Assembly (NCBI RefSeq): GCF_964204865.1
Contig: NC_135259.1
Span: 10,054,974 to 10,118,973, forward strand
Reading direction: 5' to 3'
DNA length: 64,000 bases
From: Styela clava
Taxonomy: Eukaryota > Chordata > Ascidiacea > Stolidobranchia > Styelidae
Positions 51,022 through 62,040 of the stretch are shown here, piece after piece (the stretch's first letter is position 1; every line of letters begins with the position of its first letter). The notes below the pieces were generated by a model. The model did not search any database. It was not told where the DNA came from and saw nothing but the letters and a program-made list of their open reading frames with translations. A program made the position numbers and the translations under genes.

Positions 51022-52120
51022 TTTACTTCAACACTGACCAATCACATGAGCCACTCCATTATCTTATATACATTGAATGGCACAAGTTTCAATGCTTCGT
51101 AGCATGGGTGGATAGCTTCCTAACTTTTGGTAATGACCACAGGAGACAGCACTGTATAAAACGTCCCTTTGGTACCAATGACTCATCATTTCAGTTACTT
51201 GTACAAATTTTTGCATAATATTATCGAATGCTATCATGTAAGAATAATGCACTGACTTTTTGTGTAATAATCTAGAACTGGCACCATTTTTTAAAACAAT
51301 TTATATCACCTCACTAATATGTAGTATGTCATATTTTCAAAAATGGCCTTTTTTTAATCTTCTGTCATAGACCAGGGGCCATATCATATCATGGTCTGAG
51401 TTGCAAAGATGTATCTGTTTTTGGTAGTGTTTATTTCCATTTTTAGGTTTGGCTTTACAAATTTGAAAATTACAAATTCTGATTCTCTCAAAACTCCCAA
51501 GATGTGACATAAGCTTTTTAGTTCTACTTTGGTGATATAAGCACATAAAATTAACCGTGGTTATTATGGTTATTACAATATGCTATCTAGCACTGCCCCT
51601 ACCTTTTTAAAATAGTGGAATCTTCCCAATAATAATTAACTATGGCAGCAATGCTTGTGTAATTTAGTACCATGACATTCTACATAGAATACCCCATAAG
51701 TACATCTTACTCCCTTACTTGTCAGTCATTTAATTTCCTTTTCAATTAGTTTTGTTATCTGTAATTGAACACTGTCGTCAGGTTATGTTAAATATGTAAA
51801 GTATCGAAAAATAATCATGTAGCATTTGTAATTTTTGTTGTTACGAAGAGTACGCAACTGATCATCTTTGTGAATATCTTAATTCTGCTTTGACCAGTAC
51901 AAATGAATTTGCATGAGATGGAAACCTACTTTGTGCCTATTTGTACATAGCTAATTTTTGATCATAACTCGGAAACATTTCTTTTACTGCCAATAGTTTC
52001 ACTTTACAATGAATTATCTGGCTTCTGAGTGCTAAAATTGTGTGTAATATTTTATTTCAGTGCATCATTTGTATAATTTAAAACATGGAATCCACTGCTT
52101 AAAACTAGAATAGTTTCATC
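51022..52120. other. PRPSAP 3' region and ACBD6 5' leader
   Basis: No additional gene is seen. A strong acceptor-like 'attttatttcag' ends at 52060, 60 bases before the ACBD6 start. It could be the end of a 5'UTR intron or a spliced-leader acceptor. Confidence 0.5.
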
Positions 52121-52843
52121 ATGGATGATGATTCGCAAGATTATTCAGGAACGTTTGAAAAAGCTGCTTCTCATTTGCCAACATTAGTTGGAGAATTAGA
52201 AGATGTCCATCTATTGTACTTATATTCCCGTTTTAAACAAGCAACAATCGGTCCTTGTAACACAGATAAACCGGGGATATTTGATTTTCAAGGAAGAAAA
52301 AAGTGGAATGCGTGGAAAGAACTTGGTAATATGAGTGCTTCACAAGCAAAAGAAGAATACGTGAATAAAATGAAAGCTTGTGATCCAGGTTGGGATGTAC
52401 ATAAGCCAACTAACTCTAGCACATCCATAATGGGACCAGCCGTTAGTCGACCAATCATTGATTGTGATGAAGTCAATCCTAATGAAAGCATTCTTTTTGA
52501 TATATGCAAGCAAGGAGATGTCGGAAAATTAGCTACTATGGATGAAGACTTATCTGTACGGGACATGGATGAAAGGACGTTATTGCATTGGACGTGTGAC
52601 CGAGGCCATTTACCTGTTGTAGAATTCCTTCTGAAAAATAATTGTGATGTAAATGCAAAAGACATTGATCATTCCACACCATTACATTATGCATCATCAT
52701 GTGGTTATATAAAAATTGTTGAAATTCTGTTGAGTCATGGTGCTGATCCAAATGCAAAAGATAAAGATGGTGACACCCCTATTGAATGTGCAGAAACCGA
52801 CCAAATACGTGAATTATTATTAAAAAGTAAAGCTGTAACATGA
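52121..52843 (+). CDS. ACBD6: Acyl-CoA-binding domain protein 6, single exon
   Basis: Binds long-chain acyl-CoA and, in vertebrates, links acyl-CoA supply to lipid remodelling and N-myristoylation. The 240-aa product has an ACBP domain at about residues 8-95, with Y-L-Y-S-R-F-K-Q-A-T-I-G, K-W-N-A-W-K and A-K-E-E-Y-V as the acyl-CoA and helix residues. A linker follows, then ankyrin repeats at about 145-235 (R-T-L-L-H-W-T-C-D-R-G-H, then S-T-P-L-H-Y-A-S-S-C-G and D-G-D-T-P-I-E-C-A). It is slightly shorter than human ACBD6 (about 280), mostly at the N-terminus. No coding introns, unlike vertebrate orthologues. Same strand as PRPSAP, 1.1 kb downstream. Confidence 0.94.
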   Translation: MDDDSQDYSGTFEKAASHLPTLVGELEDVHLLYLYSRFKQATIGPCNTDKPGIFDFQGRKKWNAWKELGNMSASQAKEEYVNKMKACDPGWDVHKPTNSSTSIMGPAVSRPIIDCDEVNPNESILFDICKQGDVGKLATMDEDLSVRDMDERTLLHWTCDRGHLPVVEFLLKNNCDVNAKDIDHSTPLHYASSCGYIKIVEILLSHGADPNAKDKDGDTPIECAETDQIRELLLKSKAVT

Positions 52844-53768
52844 TTAATGCTAGGTTATGCAACACGCAATGACTTGAACCTAAATTATTGATGTTGTGCC
52901 TGGGTTTGTGAAAATATAGCAATTGCATATGCAAAAGTGATCGTAATTAAAGACTGGTATAAGAACAGACAAAATGTAGTTGCAATGGATTATTACTTAT
53001 CGATTTTAATCGGTAAGTATGTTGATAGGTATTTGTCTGTCTGTTTGTTAGATGCACGCAATATCTCACGAAAGCGAGATTGAATCTGCTCCAGATTTTA
53101 CATGTGCATTCATCATATGTCGTAACAGAAGCCTATTGATTTTGGATGAATTATGTCGTATAATATGTCGCGAGTTATTAATTAATTAGTGATGGGACAC
53201 AAGATGTCACTATGGAGTGAGAGCGCTGTTTTGGGGGATCCCCTAACTTTCGATCCATAAGTCTTAGTCTCTGACCGATATTCTCGTTTCTTAAATTGAA
53301 AGGTTTTTCAATACAATAACATCCATTGAATTACTGTGAATCTGAGTAAATATTATTAATGCTCAATAAAAATACAGACCAGATTCAGTGTAATTCAATT
53401 TGCATAGTTTCGTTTAGAAAAAACAGTGTTGTGGACTGTGTTTGAAGAGTTTAAGACCTCTTGCCTATCACCCACACCCTTGGCAGACAATGCCAAACTA
53501 AAAGAAATGTGTAGTACGTAGAGCCTTCTTTGGAGCAGAAATTCGATAAACGGCCTGCCTCATCAGAACTCTATAATGTGCATCCTTGAATATAACAGTC
53601 AATTTCAATATCCAAATTGCTAACATGCCCTGCTTGTAGACGCATACAATGGCTTGTTTTCCAGGACCCCAATATAGCAGTCAGCAGCTGAAAATTAACT
53701 CAAATATATACCTACTGTGGCTATTGCAATTTTTAAGTTTATATTTTGTACATTGACAATTATATACA
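52844..53768 (+). repeat. ACBD6 3' region with copy 2 of the gtctgt dispersed repeat
   Basis: 53007-53225 matches 23213-23460 in the same orientation and order ('cggtaagtatgttgataggt', gtctgt run, 'gaagcctattgattttgga', 'gtgatgggacaca'). The rest holds ACBD6 3'UTR (attaaag near 52945) and sequence without recognisable features. Confidence 0.7.
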
Positions 53769-53776
53769 CTGGGTAG

Positions 53777-56700
53777 CAGTGTTCACTATTAGCGCACTTT
53801 TTTGCGAAAATTGCGAAGCACTTTCGCAACTTTTTGCAGTTCCGATTTTGAAGAGAAATAGCACTTTTTTCCGATTTTGAATGGAATAAAAATTCAAAGT
53901 TAACAAATATTTTCGAGTATTAAGTTGACAAATAAGTAACATACTAGTACTTTTGTAACTCAATTCTGCATATCATAACGATATTTACCGGAATTCTAAC
54001 CTATGAGATGCAGACATAGGAGATAAAGCTTTTGCATTAACGGCAAAATTCTTGTTTATAATATGATTATTATACAAGCACACCGATTCCGCTTCTCCCG
54101 CAAAAAACGCTCCGGGGTGTCAGACAAGAGTGGTCATGTGACTATCAATGATATCGATGAATTCAAAATGACTATAAAGTGTTAGTAACCTGTTATAGTC
54201 AGTTTGGATGAATTGTGACCAAACTGCACGATTTTCAAATCAGACGAAACTTTTAGCAGCATGTCACAGATTTGCAAAATCACCAAATTCACAAAATACC
54301 ATTAAGTGCCATTTTATTGTAATCACAATGTTGAAAGGAGATGGCATTTTCCGGAATTTTGCGATATTTACACAACTATTTCTCATTGATATGCGAGGAC
54401 GGGTGGGCAAAATTCAATATTTTTTTGAATCGAATATTTTTAAGGAGTACCGAATAAACGTGGTGGAACATTAAAAAATCGGCAACAAAGCCTTTTTACT
54501 GGTTAATTCCGTTGTAATCGCTAATTGTTCTTGTCACCGATCGTTTTGGCGGCGATATCCAGGTTTTGGGTAATCTCTATTCCCGCCCTCTCTTTTTTAC
54601 AAATATGAATTCTTGTGGGTCGGCGGACATCGAAGTTTTATATTTCGGGTTTACCTGTTCGTTCACATCGGCAACAGCTGTTGAAGACATTGAGGACTCA
54701 AATTAACATTTGCGTTGGCTTTAATATTACCTATCAAGATTTGTAAATTTACCGTCCCAATTTTATGCGAATGGTAATATTATTGTCCATACCGTGATGC
54801 AGATATTTATTAAGACGATAATTAACTTTCTCATGTATTTCTATGGTGATAAACTTCGCAAATCTGAAATTGTGCCAATCCTGAATGTTGATTTAAAATA
54901 GTGATTGAATAATTCGGCAATAAAGGCATTTCTGGGTGGTCATAAGACGAGATGACGTTAATGAACAGCACTTCTTTTACAGGATATTTTACGTATGCGA
55001 CTTAATGCTAAAAAGATTGGGCTCGAGTGCTTTTTTTTTCGAGTGCTCCAGTGCCTAATAGCGGTCAGGCGCTAATTGTAACTAATTCCCTCAAGTTTCA
55101 ACGTGTTTTCAACAAAACAATACCCCGGCGATAATTATAGCTAAAATGTTACCGAGCAATTCACAATTTTATTTATGGAATTTGCAAATTCACCAGTTTC
55201 TTGACGATTTTGATATTGTCACGCCCTAATTATTAATGCAAAAAAATACTCCCTTTTTCCGCGGCGGTTTGACGGGTTCTTTGTTCCATTCTTCAGATTG
55301 TTCTGACACGGGGATATAGAATACTAAATCCAGAGGGTTGAATCCCTGTCCACTTACTGGTAATTTTCCGTTTTGAAATGCGTGAAACATTCTCTATTTT
55401 AAATTAAATGACGTTTCGCGGGCTAGAGTTCTCCCCGAAAATGATGTGTTCCAGACATTAGTTAGACGATAGATAAAACATTAGATTTAATAATTTTCGT
55501 GACGCCCGTTTTCGAAAATACAAAGTTATATCGCAAAAAATGCGTTATGATACATTTGGAATGAAACATTATTTACGGTTAATTCAGATCATATTTTACT
55601 CTTCATGACACCCGGTATCCGAAAATACAGTTGTATCTCGAAAAATGTGTTGTGTTACATTTAAAATAAAACATTTTTGCGATTAATTTAGATCATATTT
55701 TACTTTTCAGGACACCCGTTTCCGAAAATATAAGGTTATATCGCGAAAATGTGTTTTGTTACATTTAAAATAAAACATTTTTGCGATTAATTTAGATCAT
55801 ATTTTACTTTTCAGGACACCCGTTTTCGAAAATACAAGGTTATATCGCAAAATGTGTTTTGTTACATTTAAAATAAAACATTTTTGCGATTGATTTAGAT
55901 CAAATTTTACCATTCACGGCAACCCGTTTCCGAAAATACAAAGGTATATCACAAAAAAATGCGTTTTGTTACATTTATTTTGCATTCTCAATAAAATACA
56001 TATTTTCCCTAATTAAGGTCGTCGATGAATCTGTTCCTGTCGTTCAAGCTCGACACACGTTTGGACGAGTGTGGGGCGGTTTTTTGGTCGTTAAATTAAA
56101 ACGTTGCCACACGGTATTTGTATAACGATAATAACTGAAAATTAAGATTTTATAGTAGAAGTGAATTTGTCTCAAGATGGTATTTTACGATTCCTGTCCA
56201 CAGAAAATAAACACGCTGACAGGCTTGGTTATCATTGATATTCGTTTAATTTATTTTACACTATTAATAACCCCGCCACACCAATTGCGACCATATAAAT
56301 TGCAGTCGCATCGGTATGGACTGTATGTTTTTGGCGCTCTCACATTAATAATAATTTTCAACAAAACAATACCCCGACGGTCATTAAAGCTGAATTCGTT
56401 ACCGAGTAATTCACAATTTTATTTACGGAATTTGCAATTTCAAGATCTCACTTGACGATTTTGATGATGTCATGCCCTAATTATTACGGCTTAAATGCCT
56501 CAAAATACAACAAATGTAATCATTTTCGACGATAACAGGCGCAACAATTCGTAAACGAGCCGTTATAACGGAATTCGCGATTGATTTTACCTCTCTCTTG
56601 TTTACAATTTTAACATCCCGCCGGCCATGTATGGTCGAATAAAATGTTCACATATTCGAAACATGACTTGGCCAAGGATGGAAGGGATCACTAAAGAGCT

Positions 56701-58595
56701 AATAGAAAGTACATGCGCGAGGGTATGATATTAATATCGAGAATATTTGTGAGCATATCACAGGACGGAAATATTTCGCACCCGGCTGTTTGTTGGCAGA
56801 ACAACGATACGCTAAAGTTAATTGATCGAATACAGGGAAGTATTTATTTATCATCTCACTTGCGAACATCGAGGTTTTGGCGGAATTGTACGATCATGTT
56901 GTTTTTCTTAAATAATAACTTTTTCAATAAATGTTCATTTTACTTTTGCGCCTTTATTGTATGTCGGGTTTTCATTTATTTTGAATTCGAAATTGTCCGA
57001 AATACTCCAACAGGTGTATAAGTACAATAATAATAGTACTTACCAAAGTACTTACCAGGGAAGTTTAATACACACCATGACCATGTGTAAAGGGCGTCGT
57101 AACTCCCGTTTATTAATTATAAATTTTTTTACATTCTGCTTAAAAAACAACGGTCATCTCACGTAACTCTCGCGACCAAATCTTTTTTGTTTTGTATGGC
57201 ATCGTCTTGGCGACGAATTTATTGCCGACTGAATTTTAATTGTGTTTTAGGATAAGTTATTTTCTGTTTGTTGGTTTCTAAACTTTACAAACTTGGGTAG
57301 CAATTACTATTAATGTGAGATTTGTGCATATGAACGATTGAATATCGCGACTGGATGTCCGATATCTGAGAATGCGTAATTCTCTTTCAACATTAATTTT
57401 CAGGATATCAGCGTTCATGTGGTCGAATAAAAATTATTTATCAAATAGATTGGTTTTTTCGAGACACTCTCAAAATTATTTGGGATCCACTATCATATCA
57501 TTCGTTTATTTTTTATATTCATGTTTTTCTCAAGAATCACCCTCGTTATATTTAGTGTACCTTCGCAAAAGAAAACTCTTTGGTGTCATCGTTCCTATTA
57601 GTGTAATTGAAATATATGGAAACCTCGCAAGTGGCGTTGTGATGCGAATATTTGATACTAGGTCAGCAGCATTACAAAGAGTGCTATTTATGAATGCTGA
57701 AGTACATGACATTACTAAACATTTTGCCAATATATGATGTTTTCTGCCCGATTTAAACTAACTCGCACGCAAACCAAGGCATGTCGACATTCAAAAATTA
57801 CTTGTCTTTGGGTAAGCTCTGAAATAGTATAATATAAATGTAAATGAGAAATTAGGTCACGCTAGCTCACGAAACAGGGAGGATTTTCTAAGTGATCTTG
57901 TTTAATATTTCGGAGAAAAAAGTTTGAAAGGAAAGTAGGTCAACCTATCTCCTAAAACAGGGGAGTATCCTGCCTAATATTTCGGAGGGAACGTAGGTTA
58001 ACCTATCTTTTAAAACAGCGGGTGGCGACTTTCAAAGTGGTTCAAAATCACAAATTAATAATTATCAGATTAGGTTTAGGGATAAATCGAAAAGTTGAAT
58101 TTCCAGCGCACCTAACCCTAATTAGTTGATTGCTATTTATATTTGGGGGGGGGGGGGATTATTTTGCAGGGGATTTGTTCAAACGATCCACCCTGTAACT
58201 AACATGGTTTCCAGCCTGCCTCGTGTCTGTTAGATGGAAGGAGTAACAAATGTGAAAGTCTTTGCTGTTTACGCGAGTAAGCAACTGACACCGTGATACA
58301 TTGCATGAAAGTTTTGTCCGCGGCAGGTGTTAGCAGATGTCATTTCGTTGCCGATGATTTCGCTTGTTTTAATTAAACACGAATTCGCTTAAAGGGAACT
58401 CGGTTAACGGAAAGGCTTCTCTTTAATTCATAATATTAACCGGAAGAGAGCTTTTTCCAGTATCTATGCGGTTTTAAATGGGTTATATGAGAAGCTAGGG
58501 CACCTAACTTGTTAAAATCGGCAAAAGCACTTTCGCACTTTTTTTTCCGACTGCGAAGCACTTTCGCACTCATAATTTGCTTAGAGTTAACACTG
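53777..58595. mobile_element. 4.8-kb hAT-type element, perfect 8-bp TSD, no transposase
   Basis: The termini cagtgttcact... and ...agttaacactg are flanked by identical ctgggtag at 53769-53776 and 58596-58603. Subterminal regions on both sides repeat the words 'gcgaagcactttcgca' and 'cgatttt', giving a roughly 100-bp imperfect inverted repeat. Inside are a satellite (55480-55990), a direct duplication of about 140 bp (55107-55250 and 56357-56500), and weak frames (54208-54474, 56713-57021, 57372-57737) with no transposase motif. Part of the interior also occurs inverted at 3480-4560. Confidence 0.82.
55480..55990 (+). repeat. Tandem satellite, about 5 monomers of roughly 110 bp
   Basis: Monomers share 'gttacatttaaaataaaaca', 'gattaatttagatcatattt', 'cacccgtttccgaaaata' and 'ggttatatcgc', with small indels and a decayed first copy. 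A single inverted monomer sits at about 3980-4100. The period was estimated by eye. Confidence 0.8.
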
Positions 58596-58845
58596 CTGGG
58601 TAGTTAACCTCTGTTTATCTTAACAGAAGGTGGCCTCACTTCTGCATACAAAGAGATTTTATATCACAGACTCCAGGTCCCAAAAATACAAGACTTCTTT
58701 GTCTGTTGGGACTTATTTTAATGCTTATTAGTGTAAAACTTTGACCCCTACAAACCAGACATTCAGACTATATTATCCAACAAACCCAAGGGAATTCTCT
58801 ATGCCCTAATTAATAAAATTTCCGGGTACAACTTTTTGACTAGGC

Positions 58846-58877
58846 CAGTGGTTTCCAAACTCTTTTTAAAGCCACTG
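58846..58877. mobile_element. 32-bp relic of a hAT element with perfect 8-bp TSD
   Basis: The word gactaggc at 58838-58845 and 58878-58885 flanks only 32 bases that start cagtggtttccaaac and end aaagccactg. This looks like a hAT element reduced to its two ends by internal deletion. Confidence 0.7.
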
Positions 58878-59104
58878 GACTAGGCGATTAAACAAGCTAA
58901 CTCTATTTGTCCAATTAAATGCGAAGACATTGAATTAGCAATTTAGGACTCTGATTGATCGCTCTCTTTCCCACATCCCTTGCACTGTCTGTGATAATGA
59001 ATACAGAAAACGACAGATCATGGGGAACAAATATTATTACAATTCCAAACAAAGAATTACACTATCTGAACTCTTAAACAAAACTTTATGGAGGAATATC
59101 GCTT

Positions 59105-60881
59105 TTAAACCACAGATGCACTAAACCTTTCTGCATAGTTTTGTCTAGTTTCTTTGATCTTAAAGTAGTGTCGAAGGCGGAAAGGTATCAGCAGAAGACG
59201 CTCCCAATTGTCGTCGTAATCATTCAATGCAGCCTTCGTTAATTTTTTCTCGAATTCTTCATGCTCGACTCTCTTGATAATTTCCTGCATGTACAAATGC
59301 TCGGCGTCTATAGGTGTCCATTCATCCTTGGGCAGGTTCTGAAATATTTTAATTTCATGAAAGAGAAAGAATAATAGGCAGATATAAAACTATTGCTGTA
59401 TACTGTATATAGAATAAACTCAGTATTGCGATCGTATAACAACAATGTTCAAATATATTATGGACATGTAAAAATGTAAGTCAAATAACTAACCCCAGTA
59501 GCGGTGACCATACGTTTGCACCCGTATATCCGCGGGTTCAATCTATATGAGGGTGCTAAAATCCATGGGTTCAAATATTCGTGAAAAAAAAAATTTCCAT
59601 AGGTGCAATAGTATGCAGGTGCAACTGTCATGGGTTCAAATGTAATGGAACCATGAAACTTACACTGAAATGTTGCTGAGTAGAGACTTAATAGTAAAAG
59701 GAAACCATGGCAAAGGCGATCACGCTTATCAAAACTTATTTGAGACTGTCTCATGAATTTAAATAAAGCAGTTGAATTTTGGGTGAAATGTTTCACGTTT
59801 TATAGAAAAAAAGTAATAGCTTTCAAGCACCTACTTCAGTCTTTAAATACTGAAATTTCGAAAACAATTGGCCAATAGTTATGGAGAAAAACGTTTTTCC
59901 TGCATCAAATCTTTAAAAAAATAAAATAAACCGCATCGAGTGGTAATAGGTTAGCAGGGTTACCCAACACATCCATCCATAGCCAAAGACACGATGGCCC
60001 CTGATGTGCAAATTATTAAAAACAACAAACTACAGCTAGGGATGTCCAACATGAATTGAATCTGATATAGTGAATTTCTAATTTTAGGAAGAAGTTAGAA
60101 TATTTTCAAATATAAAAATATGGTTTTGCATATTTCAAGACTGAGAATTAGATTGAATCGGGCTTTTTTCCTTCAGATAACTGTAAAAAACTATCAATAC
60201 TTTATGGTCTTATGAAAATACAGTGATTTATCAAAACATGTATAGCATATATAAGATTTTTCCAACTTACTTTTTTAGCCGCAGAAAGTAACAATGCTCT
60301 GTTGATTCTGAAGTATAATGCATCTTTCTGCTCCTGAGTCATACGCTCTTTTGCTAGTCTCGCAATTTTGTATTCATCATCGGCCAACAAGTCATGGTAA
60401 AGAAGACCAACCTGAAATAAAACAGTGAAATAGGCGCATGGGTCGTCATTCCATAAGGCCAGTAAAGTGACTCTTGGGGCTGTAGGGTCATTTTTAATTT
60501 GTCTGTTTTGGACTTCAGGTCCTCAGGCTAGGAAAATTTCTCTCAAGATTTTGTTGAAAGCAAGATATAAAAACATATCTAGGTTTAACGTTAATTACTA
60601 ATTAATGTTAAAAATATTCCAGTATCATTTGTAGTTGATTTACTTGAACAGAAATATACTGTATACAGTAAATGCAATGAAAAACTAAATCATACTTTGC
60701 AATATTCTTCTTCTCGATAAAGAAATACTCTTGTTTTCTTTTGAACATCTCCAAATTCTCGACCATCCTTTATGTATGAGAATTGATGAGGTTTACCAGT
60801 GACCCAATCTGTGCTGAGGCCACCAACCACAAAAGGATGTGCCCTTTTAGCAGTCCCAACCACTGCCCGAGTCGCTGCCAT
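59105..60881 (-). CDS. UQCRB: UQCRB (QCR7)-like complex III subunit, three exons, extended ends
   Basis: Coding exons on the minus strand: 60881-60696, 60411-60271 and 59338-59105, all phase 0, giving 186 aa. The central part (about residues 60-145) aligns with the 14-kDa subunit of the cytochrome bc1 complex: G-L-L-Y-H-D-L-L, A-L-Y-F-R-I-N-R-A-L-L-L-S and L-P-K-D-E-W-T with the helical E-H-L-Y tail. This subunit contacts cytochrome b on the matrix side of the inner membrane. The typical N-terminal W-Y-Y-N segment is replaced by a longer leader, and about 35 residues (from D-N-W-E-R-L-L-L-I-P-F-R) extend past the usual C-terminus; canonical length is about 110 aa. Intron 2 contains a dispersed repeat (59497-59655). 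A distinct UQCRB-related family is an alternative. Confidence 0.68.
59497..59655 (+). repeat. Dispersed 'gggttcaaat' repeat, copy 1, carrying the empty site
   Basis: It contains 'ccgcgggttcaatctatatg' (59530-59549), whose inverse, split by the 62211-63008 insertion, is found at 62201-62210/63017 onward. The 'tttccataggtgcaatagta' and 'tgtcatgggtt(c/t)aaat' portions are shared in direct orientation with 62095-62180. It lies in intron 2 of the UQCRB-like gene. Confidence 0.75.
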
Positions 60882-62040
60882 CTTTTATAATTTGCGAAAG
60901 CAAAACTCAAACTAAATCACTAACTTCAAACAAGCAACCCTATAACTGTGATATATAGAGAATATAATGAAACACAATATTATGAAATCTTGCTGCCATA
61001 AATTAGTATATCAAGTGAAATTGCAAGCAATATTTTAAAAACTTATACATAGCCCTACTTATACAATTCCCTACCGTATCTCTCGCAAGATACAAATACG
61101 GGATGGGATTGTCATAACTTATTAATCCTGGGAGAAAAATCGTTTCCAGCCAGGCTTTCCAGCAGTAGTGGCTGACCGTTGCTGTAAGAAAAGAACCAAT
61201 TGATATGTAATAAAGTGATAGATTTGGCAATTTTTGATACTCCTACCACTAAAGTTTACGCTTGGGGTAGACTGTTAGACCACTGTTTAATATATATTTC
61301 ATGTCTTATCATTAATCATTCTGCAAACATTTCTAATCATTTTCGTATATCCCACCTATGCACAACATTAGGTTTGGTGCCATGTCTTAGTAGTAGTCCA
61401 AAACTGCTCGACTAGATGGCTCTTTAAATTCATATGATGCTCCTTGATATAATATAATTACATTTTTAATTACCGTTAAGCGGTTGTTATGGACCATTTA
61501 ATAAGCTGTGAGTGTGATTAATATTTATCGATATGCAATAAATTGATAGATTCGGCAATCTTTGATACTACTACCACCAAAGTTTACGCTTGGGGTAGAC
61601 TATTGCAAGAATAGAAATGGTTTCTGGATTATTGTAATTGTCTCATCTTTGTCAAAAGTTCTTAAATAAATCATATCTGCTTCAATTCGCATATGTCTGT
61701 TTCTGTACTATTTTTTTTTTTATATATAGCGTTAAAATGATGTACTAATTGATTCTCATTTATCAGTTTAGAGGCTCATTCAGAATTAAGTCTGTAAGTA
61801 TCTATTTCGGGAAGGCATTCCCTCTTTTTCTACCATTAAACTAATTTAAAAGGAAACTAAATTATGTTACTGTTATGAATGTGTCATTTTTAGAACAAAT
61901 TCCCAACCCTGATCAGACGAATCCAAAATTTATCCTCGTTCTAATCAGATTACGTTTTGTAAATAGTGTGAATAGTTTTCTATAAACTGAGAGTTAAATA
62001 AAAAAAGAACCTGTGTCAATTTATGTATTTAGTCATATAT
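60882..62040. repeat. UQCRB-like 5' flank with a direct repeat of about 70 bp
   Basis: 61197-61262 and 61533-61605 are near-identical ('gatagattyggcaat', 'tttgatact', then 'aaagtttacgcttggggtag'). This sequence is not seen elsewhere in the window. No gene is recognised between the UQCRB-like start and 62040. Confidence 0.55.

Noticed and set aside
55480-55990. CRISPR-like array
   Set aside because: The repeats are contiguous, diverged monomers without unique spacers, in a eukaryotic transposon.
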